A stretch of DNA of 64,000 nucleotides from Microbacterium murale. Its GTDB lineage: Bacteria > Actinomycetota > Actinomycetes > Actinomycetales > Microbacteriaceae. Positions 16,369-25,370 of the stretch are shown here, piece after piece. The notes below the pieces were generated by a model that was not told the origin of the DNA, searched no databases, and saw only the letters and a list, made by a program, of their open reading frames with translations. The stretch lies in NCBI RefSeq assembly GCF_030815955.1, contig NZ_JAUSXK010000001.1:1612001-1676000 (forward strand). Reading direction: 5' to 3'. The position numbers and the translations under genes were made by a program. The stretch's first letter is position 1. Each line of letters starts with the position of its first letter.

Positions 16369-17462
16369 CGCTCAACGTCGACATCCGCGCCCGTGTCGGA
16401 AGCTTCACCCTCGAGGCGGCGATCACCGCCGCCGAGGGCGAGGTGCTCGCCGTTCTCGGCCCCAACGGCTCGGGTAAATCGACCCTGCTCGGCGCGATCG
16501 CCGGCCACCTCGATCACGCAGGCCGTCACAGCGAGGTCACCGGCCGGATCGCGCTGGGCGATCGCGAACTGGATCGCTCGGTGCCACCCGAGCGCAGGCG
16601 GATCGGGTTGCTCGGTCAGCACACCACACTGTTCCCTCATCTGAGCGCGTTGGACAATGTGGCGTTCGGTCCGCGAGCGCAGCGGATGCCGCGTGCCGAG
16701 GCCGACGACATCGCTCGCCGACACCTCGCCGACGTCGGGCTCAGCGATCTTGCCGAGCGGCGGCCCGCGCAGCTTTCCGGCGGACAGCGCCAGCGCGTCG
16801 CGCTCGCTCGTGCGCTGGCCGCGGCGCCGGATGCCCTGCTGCTGGATGAGCCGTTCGCCGCTCTCGACGTGCAGACCTCGGCACAGGCCAGGCGCCTGGT
16901 GTCCGAGTTGCGCGACAAGGTCAGTGTGCCGATGGTGCTGGTGACACACGATCCAATGGATGCTGTCATGCTCGCGTCGCGCACCGTGGTGCTGCATGAG
17001 GGGCGGGTCGTGCAGCAGGGCCCGACCGGAGAGGTGCTCGGTCACCCGAACTCGCCGTTCGTCGCGGCGATCGCAGGCGTGGATCTCGTGTCGGGTGTGG
17101 GCGATCGGCACGGGTTGCTCCAGACGGATCACGGCACGGCTGGCGCGATCCGTTGGAGCGGCCGCGGCGACGAACTGCGTCCTGGCGATGCGGGCACGGC
17201 GGTGTTCTCCCCCGGTGCCGTCCGGATCCATCAGGCTGCGCATCGCGACATCACCATGATCGACACACCGCCCAACACCTGGACCGGCACCGTCGCGCAC
17301 CTCGAGTCGATCCCCGGCGGAGTGCGTCTGTTCACCACCGAGCATCCGAGCATCGCCGTCGACTGTTCGTCCATGACAGCGGTCGAGGCGGGCGTTCGGC
17401 CCGATGCGGTGCTGTCCTTCTCGATCCTCGCGCAGGACGTCTCTGTGCGCCGTTCGCGTTGA
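16365..17462 (+). CDS. modC: Molybdate ABC transporter ATP-binding protein
   Basis: 365-residue ATPase. Walker A is GPNGSGKST near residue 37, the signature is [15 protein letters not shown], and Walker B is [12 protein letters not shown], followed by the VTHD switch. The C-terminal third holds TOBE-type molybdate-binding sequence ([18 protein letters not shown]) that can regulate transport. It is the last gene of the mod transcript; 35 bases separate it from moaA. Confidence 0.94.
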   Translation: MTLNVDIRARVGSFTLEAAITAAEGEVLAVLGPNGSGKSTLLGAIAGHLDHAGRHSEVTGRIALGDRELDRSVPPERRRIGLLGQHTTLFPHLSALDNVAFGPRAQRMPRAEADDIARRHLADVGLSDLAERRPAQLSGGQRQRVALARALAAAPDALLLDEPFAALDVQTSAQARRLVSELRDKVSVPMVLVTHDPMDAVMLASRTVVLHEGRVVQQGPTGEVLGHPNSPFVAAIAGVDLVSGVGDRHGLLQTDHGTAGAIRWSGRGDELRPGDAGTAVFSPGAVRIHQAAHRDITMIDTPPNTWTGTVAHLESIPGGVRLFTTEHPSIAVDCSSMTAVEAGVRPDAVLSFSILAQDVSVRRSR

Positions 17463-17497
17463 GCGGTGCTACCGTTGCCCACACGAAAGGGACGGCG

Positions 17498-18592
17498 ATG
17501 GCGATCATTCCGATTCCCGCACCTGAGCGGGCGACAGGGGCGTCGCGCCTGCCCTCGACGGGTGGCCTGGTCGACAGGTTCGCACGCCCGATGCGCGACC
17601 TGCGGATCTCCGTGACCGACCGCTGCAACTTCCGTTGCGTCTACTGCATGCCGCGAACGGTATTCGGCCGGGACTACGCATTCCTGGATCGTGATGAACT
17701 GCTCAGTTTCGAGGAGATCGAGCGGATCGCACGAGTCGCAGCCGCCCACGGCGTGCGCAAACTGCGCCTGACCGGCGGCGAACCGCTGCTGCGCCGCGGC
17801 ATCGAGGATCTCATCGCCCGCCTGGCGGCGCTGCGCACACCGGACGGCGAGAAGCTCGAGATCGCCCTCACCACGAACGGCTCCGCGCTGACCGTGAAGG
17901 CGCAGGCCCTCAAGGATGCCGGCCTCGGCCGTCTCACCGTCTCGATCGACTCGCTCGACGATGAGCTGTTCCAACGGATGAACGACGTGCGCTTCCCCGT
18001 CTCGCGGGTGCTCGACGGTCTTGATGCCGCCGATGCGGTGGGGCTGGGGCCGATCAAGCTGAACATGGTGGTCAAGCGCGGATTGAACGACGGCGAGATC
18101 GAGGCGATGGCCTCCCACTTCAAGGGCACGCCCTACACGCTGCGCTTCATCGAGTACATGGACGTCGGCACGTCCAACGGGTGGTCGCTCGATGAAGTGG
18201 TGCCATCCGCAGAGATCGTCAGGCGGATCAGCGCGCAGCATCCGCTCGTGCCGATGGATGCCGTGACCAAGGGCGAGACCGCGCAGCGCTGGCGCTACGC
18301 GGATGGCACTGGCGAGATCGGCGTGATCTCGTCAGTGACCAATACCTTCTGCGGCACGTGCAACCGCGCGCGCATCTCCACGGAGGGCAAGCTCTTCACC
18401 TGCCTCTTCGCGACAGAGGGGCATGACCTGCGCGCGCTGCTGCGCGATGGCGCCGACGACGAGCAGCTCGCCGCGGCGATGGCCTCGATCTGGGGCGCTC
18501 GCGACGACCGGTACTCCGAGATCCGGTCGAGTCTCACCCCTGAGCTGCGCGCCTCGCGCCAGCGGGTCGAGATGAGCTACATCGGCGGCTGA
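17498..18592 (+). CDS. moaA: GTP 3',8-cyclase (radical SAM)
   Basis: 364-residue radical SAM enzyme that converts GTP to 3',8-cyclo-GTP, the first step of Moco synthesis. The SAM 4Fe-4S cluster is bound by C43, C47 and C50 ([10 protein letters not shown]), and the C-terminal cluster by CGTCNRARI and the later Cys in [17 protein letters not shown] is the GGE motif. The C-terminus ends in IGG, the usual double-glycine tail. ATG 17498 follows GAAAGGGA; the frame continues upstream as a modC shadow. Confidence 0.94.
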   Translation: MAIIPIPAPERATGASRLPSTGGLVDRFARPMRDLRISVTDRCNFRCVYCMPRTVFGRDYAFLDRDELLSFEEIERIARVAAAHGVRKLRLTGGEPLLRRGIEDLIARLAALRTPDGEKLEIALTTNGSALTVKAQALKDAGLGRLTVSIDSLDDELFQRMNDVRFPVSRVLDGLDAADAVGLGPIKLNMVVKRGLNDGEIEAMASHFKGTPYTLRFIEYMDVGTSNGWSLDEVVPSAEIVRRISAQHPLVPMDAVTKGETAQRWRYADGTGEIGVISSVTNTFCGTCNRARISTEGKLFTCLFATEGHDLRALLRDGADDEQLAAAMASIWGARDDRYSEIRSSLTPELRASRQRVEMSYIGG

Positions 18593-18621
18593 CCGACCGG
18601 CCATTCACCGACGGGCACGGC

Positions 18622-19035
18622 TCAGAGCCCCACCCACTCCGAGACGCCGTCGTCGTAGTGCTGGCGCTTCCAGATCGGCACGCCTCTTTTGATCTCCTCG
18701 ACCACCAGCTCGCACGCGCGGAACGCCTCGGCCCGATGGCCGCCGGAGGCCGCGGCGTACAGCGCGATGTCGCCGATGCGCAGATCGCCGACGCGATGGG
18801 CGGCCGCCACCAGCAGCCCGGTCTCCGCACGCACGCGCTCGACGATCTCCGCCAGGAACCGCGCAGCATCCGGATGCGCGCGATAGTCGAGCGCGCGCAC
18901 CGCTCGCCCGCCGTCGTGATCGCGCACGACGCCGCAGAATGTGACGACGGCACCGTGCTCGTCCGAACCAACGGCGGCGCGGACGGCCTCCTCGTCGATC
19001 GGGTTCTCGGAGATCAGCGCGAAGGTGTTCGTCAT
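18622..19035 (-). CDS. moaE: Molybdopterin synthase catalytic subunit
   Basis: 137-residue large subunit of molybdopterin synthase. It shows VTFCGVVRDHDGGRAVRALDYRAHPDA at the N-terminus (described in parts: VRDHDGG, LDYRAH) and the C-terminal active-site segment VEEIKRGVPIWKRQHYDDG with the catalytic lysine region. It transfers sulfur from MoaD thiocarboxylate to cPMP. It is translationally coupled to moeB (ATGA) and convergent with moaA. Confidence 0.94.
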   Translation of the reverse strand: MTNTFALISENPIDEEAVRAAVGSDEHGAVVTFCGVVRDHDGGRAVRALDYRAHPDAARFLAEIVERVRAETGLLVAAAHRVGDLRIGDIALYAAASGGHRAEAFRACELVVEEIKRGVPIWKRQHYDDGVSEWVGL

Positions 19036-20225
19036 GAGGTCACAGGCTCCATCTGGGCGGCTGTCTGACTCGCGTCATCCGGTACCGCATCTCCGACCAC
19101 ATCTCCGCCGACGGCAGCGAAGGCCTGAATGCCGCCGGCGAGATACGTCACGCGGAACCCGCGCTCGGTGAGCGTCCGCGCAGCGCGCTGCGAGCGCGGG
19201 TCGCGCTCGCAGTAGATGACGACCGACTCGCCGCTCGGGTCTTCGGGGCTCTCCCCCGCGTCGATCCGGCCGATCGGCAGCAGCTGCCCGCCGGGGATGC
19301 GACGCGCACGCGCTTCGTGAGGCTCGCGTACGTCGATCAATCGCACCGGGGTCCGCTCTCTCATCCATTGCAGCAGCTCGGCAGCGGATGTGGCGGCGAT
19401 ATCGTCGGCAGCCGTTTCGGTGCGAACACCGCAGAACTCGTCGTAGTCGATGAGTTCTGTGACCGGCGCACGCATCTCGTCAGCGGCATACGCGATCTCC
19501 CGCGTGCGGGCGCTGAGCGCATCGTAGAAGAGCACCCGTCCCAGCAGGGGTTCGCCGATTCCGACGACGAGCTTGACGACCTCGGTCGCCATGAGCGATC
19601 CGATCGCGGTGCAGAGGCTGGGCAGGACTCCGCCCAACTCGCACGACAGCGTCTCGTCTGCCGGGGGCGGCGAGGGAAACAGGTCGCGGAACGTCGGTCC
19701 ATGCCCGCGCCACGCCACTCCGATCTGCCCGTGGAAGCGCAGGATGCTACCCCAGACGAGGGGCTTGCCCGCGAGTTCTGCGGCGTCATTGGCGAGGTAG
19801 CGCGTCGGGAAGTTGTCACTGCCGTCGACGATGAGGTCGTAGTCCTCGAGCATGGCCGGCAGATTCTCGGAGGTCAGCCGCTCGCGATGGACGATCAGCT
19901 CGTGCTGCGGGTCGATGGCCCGCACCGTGTCGGCGAGCGAGTCGACCTTGGGCCGGCCGATGTCCTCGACACCATGGCTCAGCTGACGATGGAGATTCGA
20001 CAGCTCGACGACGTCGTCATCGACCACGCCGATCGTGCCGATTCCGGAGCCCGCGAGAACTGGCACGATGGCACTGCCCAGACCGCCGGCACCGATGACG
20101 AGAACACGGGCAGCGTTGAGCCGGCGTTGCGCACTCTCACCGAACCCGGGCAGCATCAGCTGACGGCTGTAACGTGTGATGCGCTCGGGCTCCAGCGCGG
20201 GGCCCGGCTCGACGAGCGGGATCAT
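19032..20225 (-). CDS. moeB: MoeB/ThiF-type adenylyltransferase with C-terminal rhodanese domain
   Basis: 397 residues. The E1-like domain has the nucleotide motif GAGGLGSAIVP and the RQLSH segment, then DGSDNFPTRYL, with catalytic Asp in VDDDVVELSNLHR. The rhodanese domain (from about residue 300) has VRLIDVREPHEA and the active loop CERDPRS. Such fusions activate MoaD by adenylation and sulfuration. The two CxxC zinc pairs of E. coli MoeB are not evident, as in many actinobacterial members. The start is ATG 20225, preceded six bases earlier by TACTAT, suggesting a leaderless transcript. Confidence 0.9.
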   Translation of the reverse strand: MIPLVEPGPALEPERITRYSRQLMLPGFGESAQRRLNAARVLVIGAGGLGSAIVPVLAGSGIGTIGVVDDDVVELSNLHRQLSHGVEDIGRPKVDSLADTVRAIDPQHELIVHRERLTSENLPAMLEDYDLIVDGSDNFPTRYLANDAAELAGKPLVWGSILRFHGQIGVAWRGHGPTFRDLFPSPPPADETLSCELGGVLPSLCTAIGSLMATEVVKLVVGIGEPLLGRVLFYDALSARTREIAYAADEMRAPVTELIDYDEFCGVRTETAADDIAATSAAELLQWMRERTPVRLIDVREPHEARARRIPGGQLLPIGRIDAGESPEDPSGESVVIYCERDPRSQRAARTLTERGFRVTYLAGGIQAFAAVGGDVVGDAVPDDASQTAAQMEPVTS

Positions 20226-20231
20226 GTTGCA

Positions 20232-20237
20232 ATAGTA
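20232..20237 (-). promoter_or_regulatory. -10 box of the moeB-moaE transcript
   Basis: TACTAT on the minus strand (20237-20232) is separated from the moeB ATG by six bases, so transcription should start at the start codon. No clear -35 box is seen. The divergent moaD gene starts 80 bases away, with TAGGAT (20304-20309) as a possible -10 box on the plus strand. Confidence 0.4.
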
Positions 20238-20316
20238 CGCGTCGAACTCCGCTCCACGACAGACAGTTTCCACGATACGAAGTTTTATTTCCGCCTTGCG
20301 AGCTAGGATGGTCAGT

Positions 20317-20565
20317 ATGGCAATCGTGAAGGTGCGATACTTCGCTGCCGCCTCAGAAGCAGCGGGTCGCGAGCAGGAAGAGCTCGACCTCGGCTCCGAT
20401 CCGACACTCGGCGGGCTTCGCGAGGTTCTGGAGCACGCATACGGCGCGCCGATGTCGCGCGTCCTCCGCTCGGGCTCGTTCCTCGTCGACGGCGTCGTGC
20501 GGCGTGATCCTTCGCACCCGGTCGGCGCGCAGGTCGATATCCTTCCGCCGTTCGCCGGAGGATGA
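20317..20565 (+). CDS. moaD: Molybdopterin synthase sulfur carrier subunit
   Basis: 82-residue ubiquitin-like protein (MAIVKVRYFAAASEAAG at the start) ending in FAGG, the C-terminal double glycine that is adenylated by MoeB and carries the thiocarboxylate. AGCTAGG lies about nine bases before ATG 20317; an in-frame ATG at 20308 and an earlier start at 20296 are less likely. The stop overlaps the first possible moeA start. Confidence 0.9.
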   Translation: MAIVKVRYFAAASEAAGREQEELDLGSDPTLGGLREVLEHAYGAPMSRVLRSGSFLVDGVVRRDPSHPVGAQVDILPPFAGG

Positions 20566-21878
20566 TCGAACCCATGACCTCGAATCCGACCACCCCCGCC
20601 GAGCACGCCGACGCCGTCTCCACGCTGCTCGCTCCGGTGCTCGAGCGACTCGCCGATGAGGCGCGCGCCGAACTGGTCACTCTGACGCCCGGTGCCGCGG
20701 CGGGTCGCGTGCTGTCGGTGGATGTGCTCAGCCCGATCACGGTGCCACCGTTCACCAACTCGCAGATGGACGGGTACGCCGTTCGCGCCGCTGATCTGGC
20801 ATCCGCGACTGCCGATTCGCCGGTGCGTCTGCGCATCGGCGAGACGAGTGCTGCCGGTGACGCCGTGCACGCGCACATCGCCGGCACCGCAGCTCCGGTG
20901 ATGACGGGCGCGCCGATCCCCTCAGGGGCCGACGCCGTCGTGCCGATCGAACTCGCCGACCCTCCGCGGTTCATCGGGATCGGCAACGACGCCGGTGGCG
21001 ATGACCAACCCGAGAGTCCCGCAGATACCACCGTGGGCTTTCACGCCACCGTCGAACCCGGCGCCTTCGTGCGCGAAGCGGGCGCCGACCTCGCCGAAGG
21101 GTCGATGATCCTGCCCGCCGGCACTCGGCTCGGCCCCGCCCAATTGGGGTCACTCGCCTCCGCCGGAGTCACCGAGGTGCGGGTGTGCGCGCGTCCCGTC
21201 GTGCTGCTGCTCTCCACCGGACACGAGCTGCGCGCACCAGGCGATGCACTGCAGCCCGGGCAGATCTACGATGCGAACACCGCCTCGCTCACGGCCGCCA
21301 TGGAGGAGGCGGGGGCCATGGTGCACTGCGCCTTCGCTCCTGACGATGCCCCAGCCGTGCTCGACGCGATAGCGCAGCATCCGGATATCGACGTGATCGT
21401 CACCACCGGCGGGGTCAGCGCCGGTGCTTTCGAGGTGGTGCGCGACGCTCTGGAGCCGGCCGGCGTGCGCTTCGGGAAGGTCGCGATGCAGCCGGGTGGC
21501 CCGCAGGGCCTCGGTGCTGCACGGGTGCTCATGGGCGAGGTGGAGCGCGTGGTGCCGGTGATCGCGTTCCCCGGAAATCCCGTCTCGGCGCTGCTGTCAT
21601 TCGAGATGTTCCTGCGCCCGGTGCTGCGGGCTGCTGCGGGCCTGGCTCCCTCTCGTCGTATGCACCGCGCCGCACTGGCCGAAGCGCTCAGCTCGCCTCA
21701 GGACAAGCATCAGATCCGTCGCGGAAGGCTCCGTGCAGACGGTAGCGTCGAGGTGGGGGCTCCCGGATCGCATCTGCTGCATGACTACGCGCGGGCGACG
21801 GTCCTGGTGCATGTTCCGATCAGTGTCGCGGCGCTCCCGGCCGGCGCTGAGGTCGAGGTATGGAGAATCGATGAGTGA
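20562..21878 (+). CDS. moeA: Molybdopterin molybdotransferase
   Basis: 438 residues. The N-terminal domain has TVPPFTNSQMDGYAVRA, followed by TGAPIPSGADAVVPIE. The central MogA-like domain has VLLLSTGHEL, YDANTASL and VTTGGVSAG, then the ALPGNP-equivalent VIAFPGNPVSALLSFEMFL. A C-terminal beta-barrel domain follows. It inserts molybdate into adenylated molybdopterin. A 20-residue acidic insertion lies after VVPIELADPPRF. The start is either ATG 20562 (overlapping moaD) or ATG 20574, which is 12 bases after GGAGG. Confidence 0.93.
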   Translation: MIEPMTSNPTTPAEHADAVSTLLAPVLERLADEARAELVTLTPGAAAGRVLSVDVLSPITVPPFTNSQMDGYAVRAADLASATADSPVRLRIGETSAAGDAVHAHIAGTAAPVMTGAPIPSGADAVVPIELADPPRFIGIGNDAGGDDQPESPADTTVGFHATVEPGAFVREAGADLAEGSMILPAGTRLGPAQLGSLASAGVTEVRVCARPVVLLLSTGHELRAPGDALQPGQIYDANTASLTAAMEEAGAMVHCAFAPDDAPAVLDAIAQHPDIDVIVTTGGVSAGAFEVVRDALEPAGVRFGKVAMQPGGPQGLGAARVLMGEVERVVPVIAFPGNPVSALLSFEMFLRPVLRAAAGLAPSRRMHRAALAEALSSPQDKHQIRRGRLRADGSVEVGAPGSHLLHDYARATVLVHVPISVAALPAGAEVEVWRIDE

Positions 21879-22341
21879 CCTGACGCATCTGCGTTCTGAC
21901 GGCTCGGCGCACATGGTCGACGTCACCGACAAGGCAGTCACACGGCGCGAAGCGCGCGCGCAGGCGGTACTCATCACGACCGAAGACGTCGTGGCGAAGA
22001 TCGCCGACGGATCGCTGCCCAAGGGCGAGGCCCTCGGAACGGCGCGGCTGGCGGGCATCATGGGCGCGAAGCAGACGTCGAACCTGATTCCGCTCTGCCA
22101 CCCTCTGCCACTGACCAAGCTCTCCGTCGACCTCGAGCCGCAGGGCGACCGGGTGCGGATCCTCGCGACCGCCGTGACGAACGGTGTCACCGGCGTCGAG
22201 ATGGAGGCGCTGACCGCGGCGAGCGTCGCGGCGCTCACCCTCTACGACATGATCAAGGCCGTCGACAACCGCGCCGTGATCACCGACGTGCTCGTGCTCT
22301 CGAAGTCGGGCGGCAAGAGCGGCGACTGGTCTCGCGAATGA
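21871..22341 (+). CDS. moaC: Cyclic pyranopterin monophosphate synthase
   Basis: 156 residues, normal for MoaC. MVDVTDKAVTRREA opens the domain, followed by the active-site PLCHPLPLTK and GVEMEALTAASVAALTLYDM, then DVLVLSKSGGKSG at the C-terminus. It rearranges cyclo-GTP to cPMP. It overlaps moeA by eight bases and mog by ATGA. Confidence 0.95.
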   Translation: MSDLTHLRSDGSAHMVDVTDKAVTRREARAQAVLITTEDVVAKIADGSLPKGEALGTARLAGIMGAKQTSNLIPLCHPLPLTKLSVDLEPQGDRVRILATAVTNGVTGVEMEALTAASVAALTLYDMIKAVDNRAVITDVLVLSKSGGKSGDWSRE

Positions 22342-22808
22342 CTCGGACGGCTGCGGTTCTCGTCGCTTCGACCCGCGCGGCAGCGGGCGCATACGAGGAT
22401 CGCACCGGGCCAGTGATCGCCGAATGGCTGCGCTCTCGCGGATTCGAACTGGTGGGGCCGGTCGTCGTTCCGGATGCCGCGATCGCAGAGTCGCTCGCGG
22501 AACTGCTCGCGCAGCATCCGGATCTGCTCCTCACGACGGGCGGCACCGGCGTCTCGCCCGATGACCGCACCCCGGAGGCGACGAGGGCTCTGCTGGACAT
22601 GGAACTGCCGGGAATCGCCGAGGAGGTGCGTCGACGCGGTGCGGAGGCCGCGCCCGCCGCGATCCTCAGCAGAGCGGTCGCCGGCGTCGCCGGCGCCACG
22701 CTCGTGATGAACCTGCCTGGCTCCAGCGGTGGCGTGCGCGACGGCCTCGCCGTGCTCGAAGGTGTGCTCGACCATCTGCTCGACCAGATCGCCGGTGGGG
22801 ACCACTGA
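22338..22808 (+). CDS. mog: MogA/MoaB-type molybdopterin adenylyltransferase
   Basis: 156-residue MPT-binding fold protein. It has DLLLTTGGTGVSPDD, the conserved TTGGTG loop, then RTPEATRALLDMELPGIAE, LSRAVAGV and the VMNLPGSSGG motif. It adenylates molybdopterin before MoeA adds molybdate. It is the last gene of the moaD-moeA-moaC-mog transcript, with a hairpin following. Confidence 0.92.
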   Translation: MTRTAAVLVASTRAAAGAYEDRTGPVIAEWLRSRGFELVGPVVVPDAAIAESLAELLAQHPDLLLTTGGTGVSPDDRTPEATRALLDMELPGIAEEVRRRGAEAAPAAILSRAVAGVAGATLVMNLPGSSGGVRDGLAVLEGVLDHLLDQIAGGDH

Positions 22809-22840
22809 GCGCACTGAAACCCATGTGACCTGCGGCACCG

Positions 22841-22879
22841 ACCGTCTTCGACCGGACGAGTCCGCCGGCCGAAGACCGT
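22841..22879 (+). terminator. Hairpin after the Moco operon
   Basis: ACCGTCTTCGACCGG (22841-22855) and CCGGCCGAAGACCGT (about 22865-22879) pair with two mismatches around a short loop, 33 bases past the mog stop. There is no T-run. It is the likely end of the Moco transcript. Confidence 0.5.
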
Positions 22880-22974
22880 GACCAATGTCATGCCAATAGG
22901 GGACGGTTTTGCACTTCTTCGCCTTGCGAACCGCTTGTAGCGTCGATCTGACGGACGCCGAACGGGGAAGACGA

Positions 22975-23610
22975 ATGGTGCGCAGGGCCAAGCCAGGAGA
23001 CGATCACCCGCTGCAGCGCTACCGCTGGTGGCAGCTGTTCTCCCGCTCGCTGTTCCATCTGCGTCTCGACGGCGTCGCCGGTGCACCGGAAGTCTGGTCG
23101 GTCGATGTCCGCCATGGTGGCGACTCGAACGGAGAGGTGTGGGCCCTGCTCTACCTCGACGGACGCAACCAGTCCCGCTCCAAGCTTCCCGCGGCGTTCC
23201 GCATCCCAGGTGGCACCATCGAAGTGGCCACGAGCAACTACGGTCTCAAGCGCTGTCACTACGTCACCGACGACGGGAAAGCTCGGATGCTCGTACCTGA
23301 CCCCGCCTCTGCCGAGGGGCGACGCGCTCGCCTCGATCAGACCCGTCCGACCATGAGTCGCGCCATCGGCGTCGTGTCGGTGGTGGTGCTCTTGATCGCA
23401 CTCGTGCTCGGTGTGCCGCAGATAGTCGAAGACATCACACGGATTCCTCCCGTCGCCGACGCTGTCGGCACTTTCGTCAGCCCGTTCCATCTTCCGGCGT
23501 GGGCGAACATCTCACTGGTCGTCGCGGGGCTCGTGGCGAGCACCGAGCGGGCTCTTCGCATGCGCTACAACTGGATACTCGACGGCGGCCTCTTCGACGG
23601 TGATGACTAG
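22975..23610 (+). CDS. Hypothetical membrane protein
   Basis: 211 residues from ATG 22975, with GGGGAAG just upstream; the frame is open to 22909. I recognise no family. The N-terminal 120 residues are soluble and rich in aromatics (HPLQRYRWWQLFSRSLFHLR) with a beta-rich stretch (VWSVDVRHGGDSNGE, YLDGRNQSRSKLP). Two hydrophobic helices follow at about residues 128-148 and 170-190. The C-terminus ends in an acidic GGLFDGDD. Its stop overlaps the HxlR gene stop by four bases (CTAG). Its operon partner, if any, is unclear. Confidence 0.75.
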   Translation: MVRRAKPGDDHPLQRYRWWQLFSRSLFHLRLDGVAGAPEVWSVDVRHGGDSNGEVWALLYLDGRNQSRSKLPAAFRIPGGTIEVATSNYGLKRCHYVTDDGKARMLVPDPASAEGRRARLDQTRPTMSRAIGVVSVVVLLIALVLGVPQIVEDITRIPPVADAVGTFVSPFHLPAWANISLVVAGLVASTERALRMRYNWILDGGLFDGDD

Positions 23611-24107
23611 GCAGCACCCGAGCGCTCGAGCTCCTCGAGATACGCTGCCGTGAGAGCGCCGAGCACGCTGCCGGCGCCGGCGGCGCTCGGGATTCCCAGG
23701 TGCAGTTCCCTGAGCTCATCCATGAACGCGTCCCAGAGGTCGGGACCGCCGTTCTCGAGCAGCTCTGCGCGGATGGCGAGCTCGGGCGAGACCGGAAGGT
23801 GACGCCGGCCCCAGGCGCCGAGGTGGGCGAACACCGGCACGAGCTGAATCGACGGCTCTGTAAGGCTGTAGATCACCTTCTGCTTGTGGGAGGGATCCGC
23901 GGCACGGGAGAGCATGCCCAAGTCGACGAGCCGAGCGAGCCTGTTCGCGAGGATGTTGCTGGCGATGTGCTCATCCGAGTTCGCAAGCAGTTCTCCGAAG
24001 TGCCGGCGGTTTCCGAACATGATGTCGCGAAGCACGAGCAGCGACCATCTATCGCCGAAAACCTCGAGGGAGAGGTTGATCGGGCATCCGGATCGGTGCG
24101 CGTCCAC
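23607..24107 (-). CDS. HxlR family winged-helix transcriptional regulator
   Basis: 166 residues. The HxlR domain begins with the conserved N-terminal Cys region (GCPINLSLEVFGDRWSLLVLRD) and contains RHFGELLAN, then SNILANRLARLVDLGML and the wing SHKQKVIYSLTE. It has an additional C-terminal 50 residues. It faces the DHFR-fold pair across a 90-base region with inverted repeats, so it probably controls that pair and itself, perhaps in response to redox or small electrophiles as in other HxlR proteins. Confidence 0.9.
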   Translation of the reverse strand: MDAHRSGCPINLSLEVFGDRWSLLVLRDIMFGNRRHFGELLANSDEHIASNILANRLARLVDLGMLSRAADPSHKQKVIYSLTEPSIQLVPVFAHLGAWGRRHLPVSPELAIRAELLENGGPDLWDAFMDELRELHLGIPSAAGAGSVLGALTAAYLEELERSGAA

Positions 24108-24125
24108 TGCAGGGTCCTTTCGTAA

Positions 24126-24186
24126 ACCACTTGCAATCTACCACTGGTTATGGTTACTCTCAATCCAATTGCAGAACACAAGTGGT
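24126..24186. promoter_or_regulatory. Operator-like half-sites between hxlR-type gene and DHFR-fold genes
   Basis: ACCACTTGCAA (24126-24136) is mirrored by ACAAGTGGT (24178-24186), and a third ACCACT lies at 24140-24145. The arrangement in the divergent spacer suggests cooperative binding by the HxlR protein. Both genes start within 30 bases of the outer half-sites. Confidence 0.4.
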
Positions 24187-24197
24187 CAGGGGCTGGC

Positions 24198-24794
24198 ATG
24201 ACGTACGTATTCAGTGACATCACGATCTCCATCGACGGGTTCGCGGCGGGCTTGGGCCAGACAGCCCAGAAGCCCTTCGGTGATGGGCCGGTACAGGAGC
24301 TGCACCGTTGGATGTTCGAGGAGCCCGAGTCGAATGCCGCCGAGATCGCGGCGGTCGCCACCGCCGAGGCGTTTGTGATGGGGCGCAACATGTTCGGCCC
24401 AGACCGTGGCGAGCTCGACCCGAACTGGGCTGGGTGGTGGGGACCGAACCCTCCGTATCACGGGCCGGTCTTCGTGCTCAGCCACCACAAGCGCGAACCT
24501 CTCGTGATGGACGGGGGCACGACGTTCACATTCGTCAACGAGGGCATCGATGCCGCCCTCGAGCAGGCTAAAGCGGCGGCCGGGCCCGAAGGGCGGGTGT
24601 CGATCGCGGGCGGAGCATCCACCGTCAATCAGTACCTCAGGGCCGGATCGATCGATGAGCTGCGCACACATATCGCACCAGTGATCCTCGGCGAAGGAGA
24701 GCGTCTCCTGCTTGACGTCCCCGCCCGAACGGTGAGCATCGTGTCCGCTCGGGCGTCGGCGCTCGCCACGCACATCACCTATCGGATCAGTTGA
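24198..24794 (+). CDS. Dihydrofolate reductase/RibD C-terminal fold protein
   Basis: 198-residue reductase-fold protein. The N-terminus YVFSDITISIDGFAAG is the family's first strand and LDG-type loop, followed by AFVMGRNMFGP, a WAGWWGPNPPYHGPVFVLSHH loop (described in parts) and VSIAGGASTVNQYL, the nucleotide-binding GGA segment. It ends with ITYRIS. ATG 24198 begins the conserved strand; the open frame to 24150 crosses the operator. It probably uses NADPH; the substrate is unknown. It is transcribed away from the HxlR regulator and followed after three bases by a second family member. Confidence 0.88.
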   Translation: MTYVFSDITISIDGFAAGLGQTAQKPFGDGPVQELHRWMFEEPESNAAEIAAVATAEAFVMGRNMFGPDRGELDPNWAGWWGPNPPYHGPVFVLSHHKREPLVMDGGTTFTFVNEGIDAALEQAKAAAGPEGRVSIAGGASTVNQYLRAGSIDELRTHIAPVILGEGERLLLDVPARTVSIVSARASALATHITYRIS

Positions 24795-24797
24795 GTC

Positions 24798-25361
24798 ATG
24801 GCCAAGGTCGCGTGGGGATTCACCTGTTCGATCGACGGCTTCATCGCCGGCCCCGATCACGACATGAGCTGGCTGTCGGCGTCGGACCCGATGCCGGAGG
24901 GCATGACGGCGAGCATGGCCGGCAGGGTGGGGGTGATCATCTCCGGCAGATCCGGCTATGACGCCGCGAAAGCGCAGCGGGATGAGCGCGACGAGATGAC
25001 CTCCGAAGCGTACGGCGGCGCGTGGTCGGGAACCGAGTTCATCCTCACGCACCGACCGGAGGAGATCGCAGACGATCCGACGATCGTTCCGCTCAACGTC
25101 GACGTCGTCGAGGCCATCCGCCGGGCGAAGGAGATCGCCGGCGACGAGGACGTGCAGATCATCAGCGCGGACATCGCGCGCCAGGCACTGCAGCACGATC
25201 TCATCGACGAGTTGCAGGTCTTCGTCGCTCCGGTGTTCCTCGGTGACGGCATCCGCATCTTCGACGTTCCCGGCGGGCGCCGCTACGACTGGGAGCTCGT
25301 CGAGATCTACGAGGGCGCGGAGCGGAGTTTCGGGCGCACGTACCGACCGAAACGCAACTGA
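24798..25361 (+). CDS. Dihydrofolate reductase/RibD C-terminal fold protein
   Basis: 187 residues, a divergent tandem partner of the preceding gene. It starts with VAWGFTCSIDGFIAG and contains VGVIISGRSGYDAAK, VQIISADIARQAL in place of the GGA loop, and LQVFVAPVFLGDGIRIF near the C-terminus. The usual glycine-rich nucleotide loop is degenerate, so cofactor binding is uncertain. The three-base spacing implies translational coupling. Confidence 0.86.
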   Translation: MAKVAWGFTCSIDGFIAGPDHDMSWLSASDPMPEGMTASMAGRVGVIISGRSGYDAAKAQRDERDEMTSEAYGGAWSGTEFILTHRPEEIADDPTIVPLNVDVVEAIRRAKEIAGDEDVQIISADIARQALQHDLIDELQVFVAPVFLGDGIRIFDVPGGRRYDWELVEIYEGAERSFGRTYRPKRN

Positions 25362-25370
25362 CGGCCGGAG

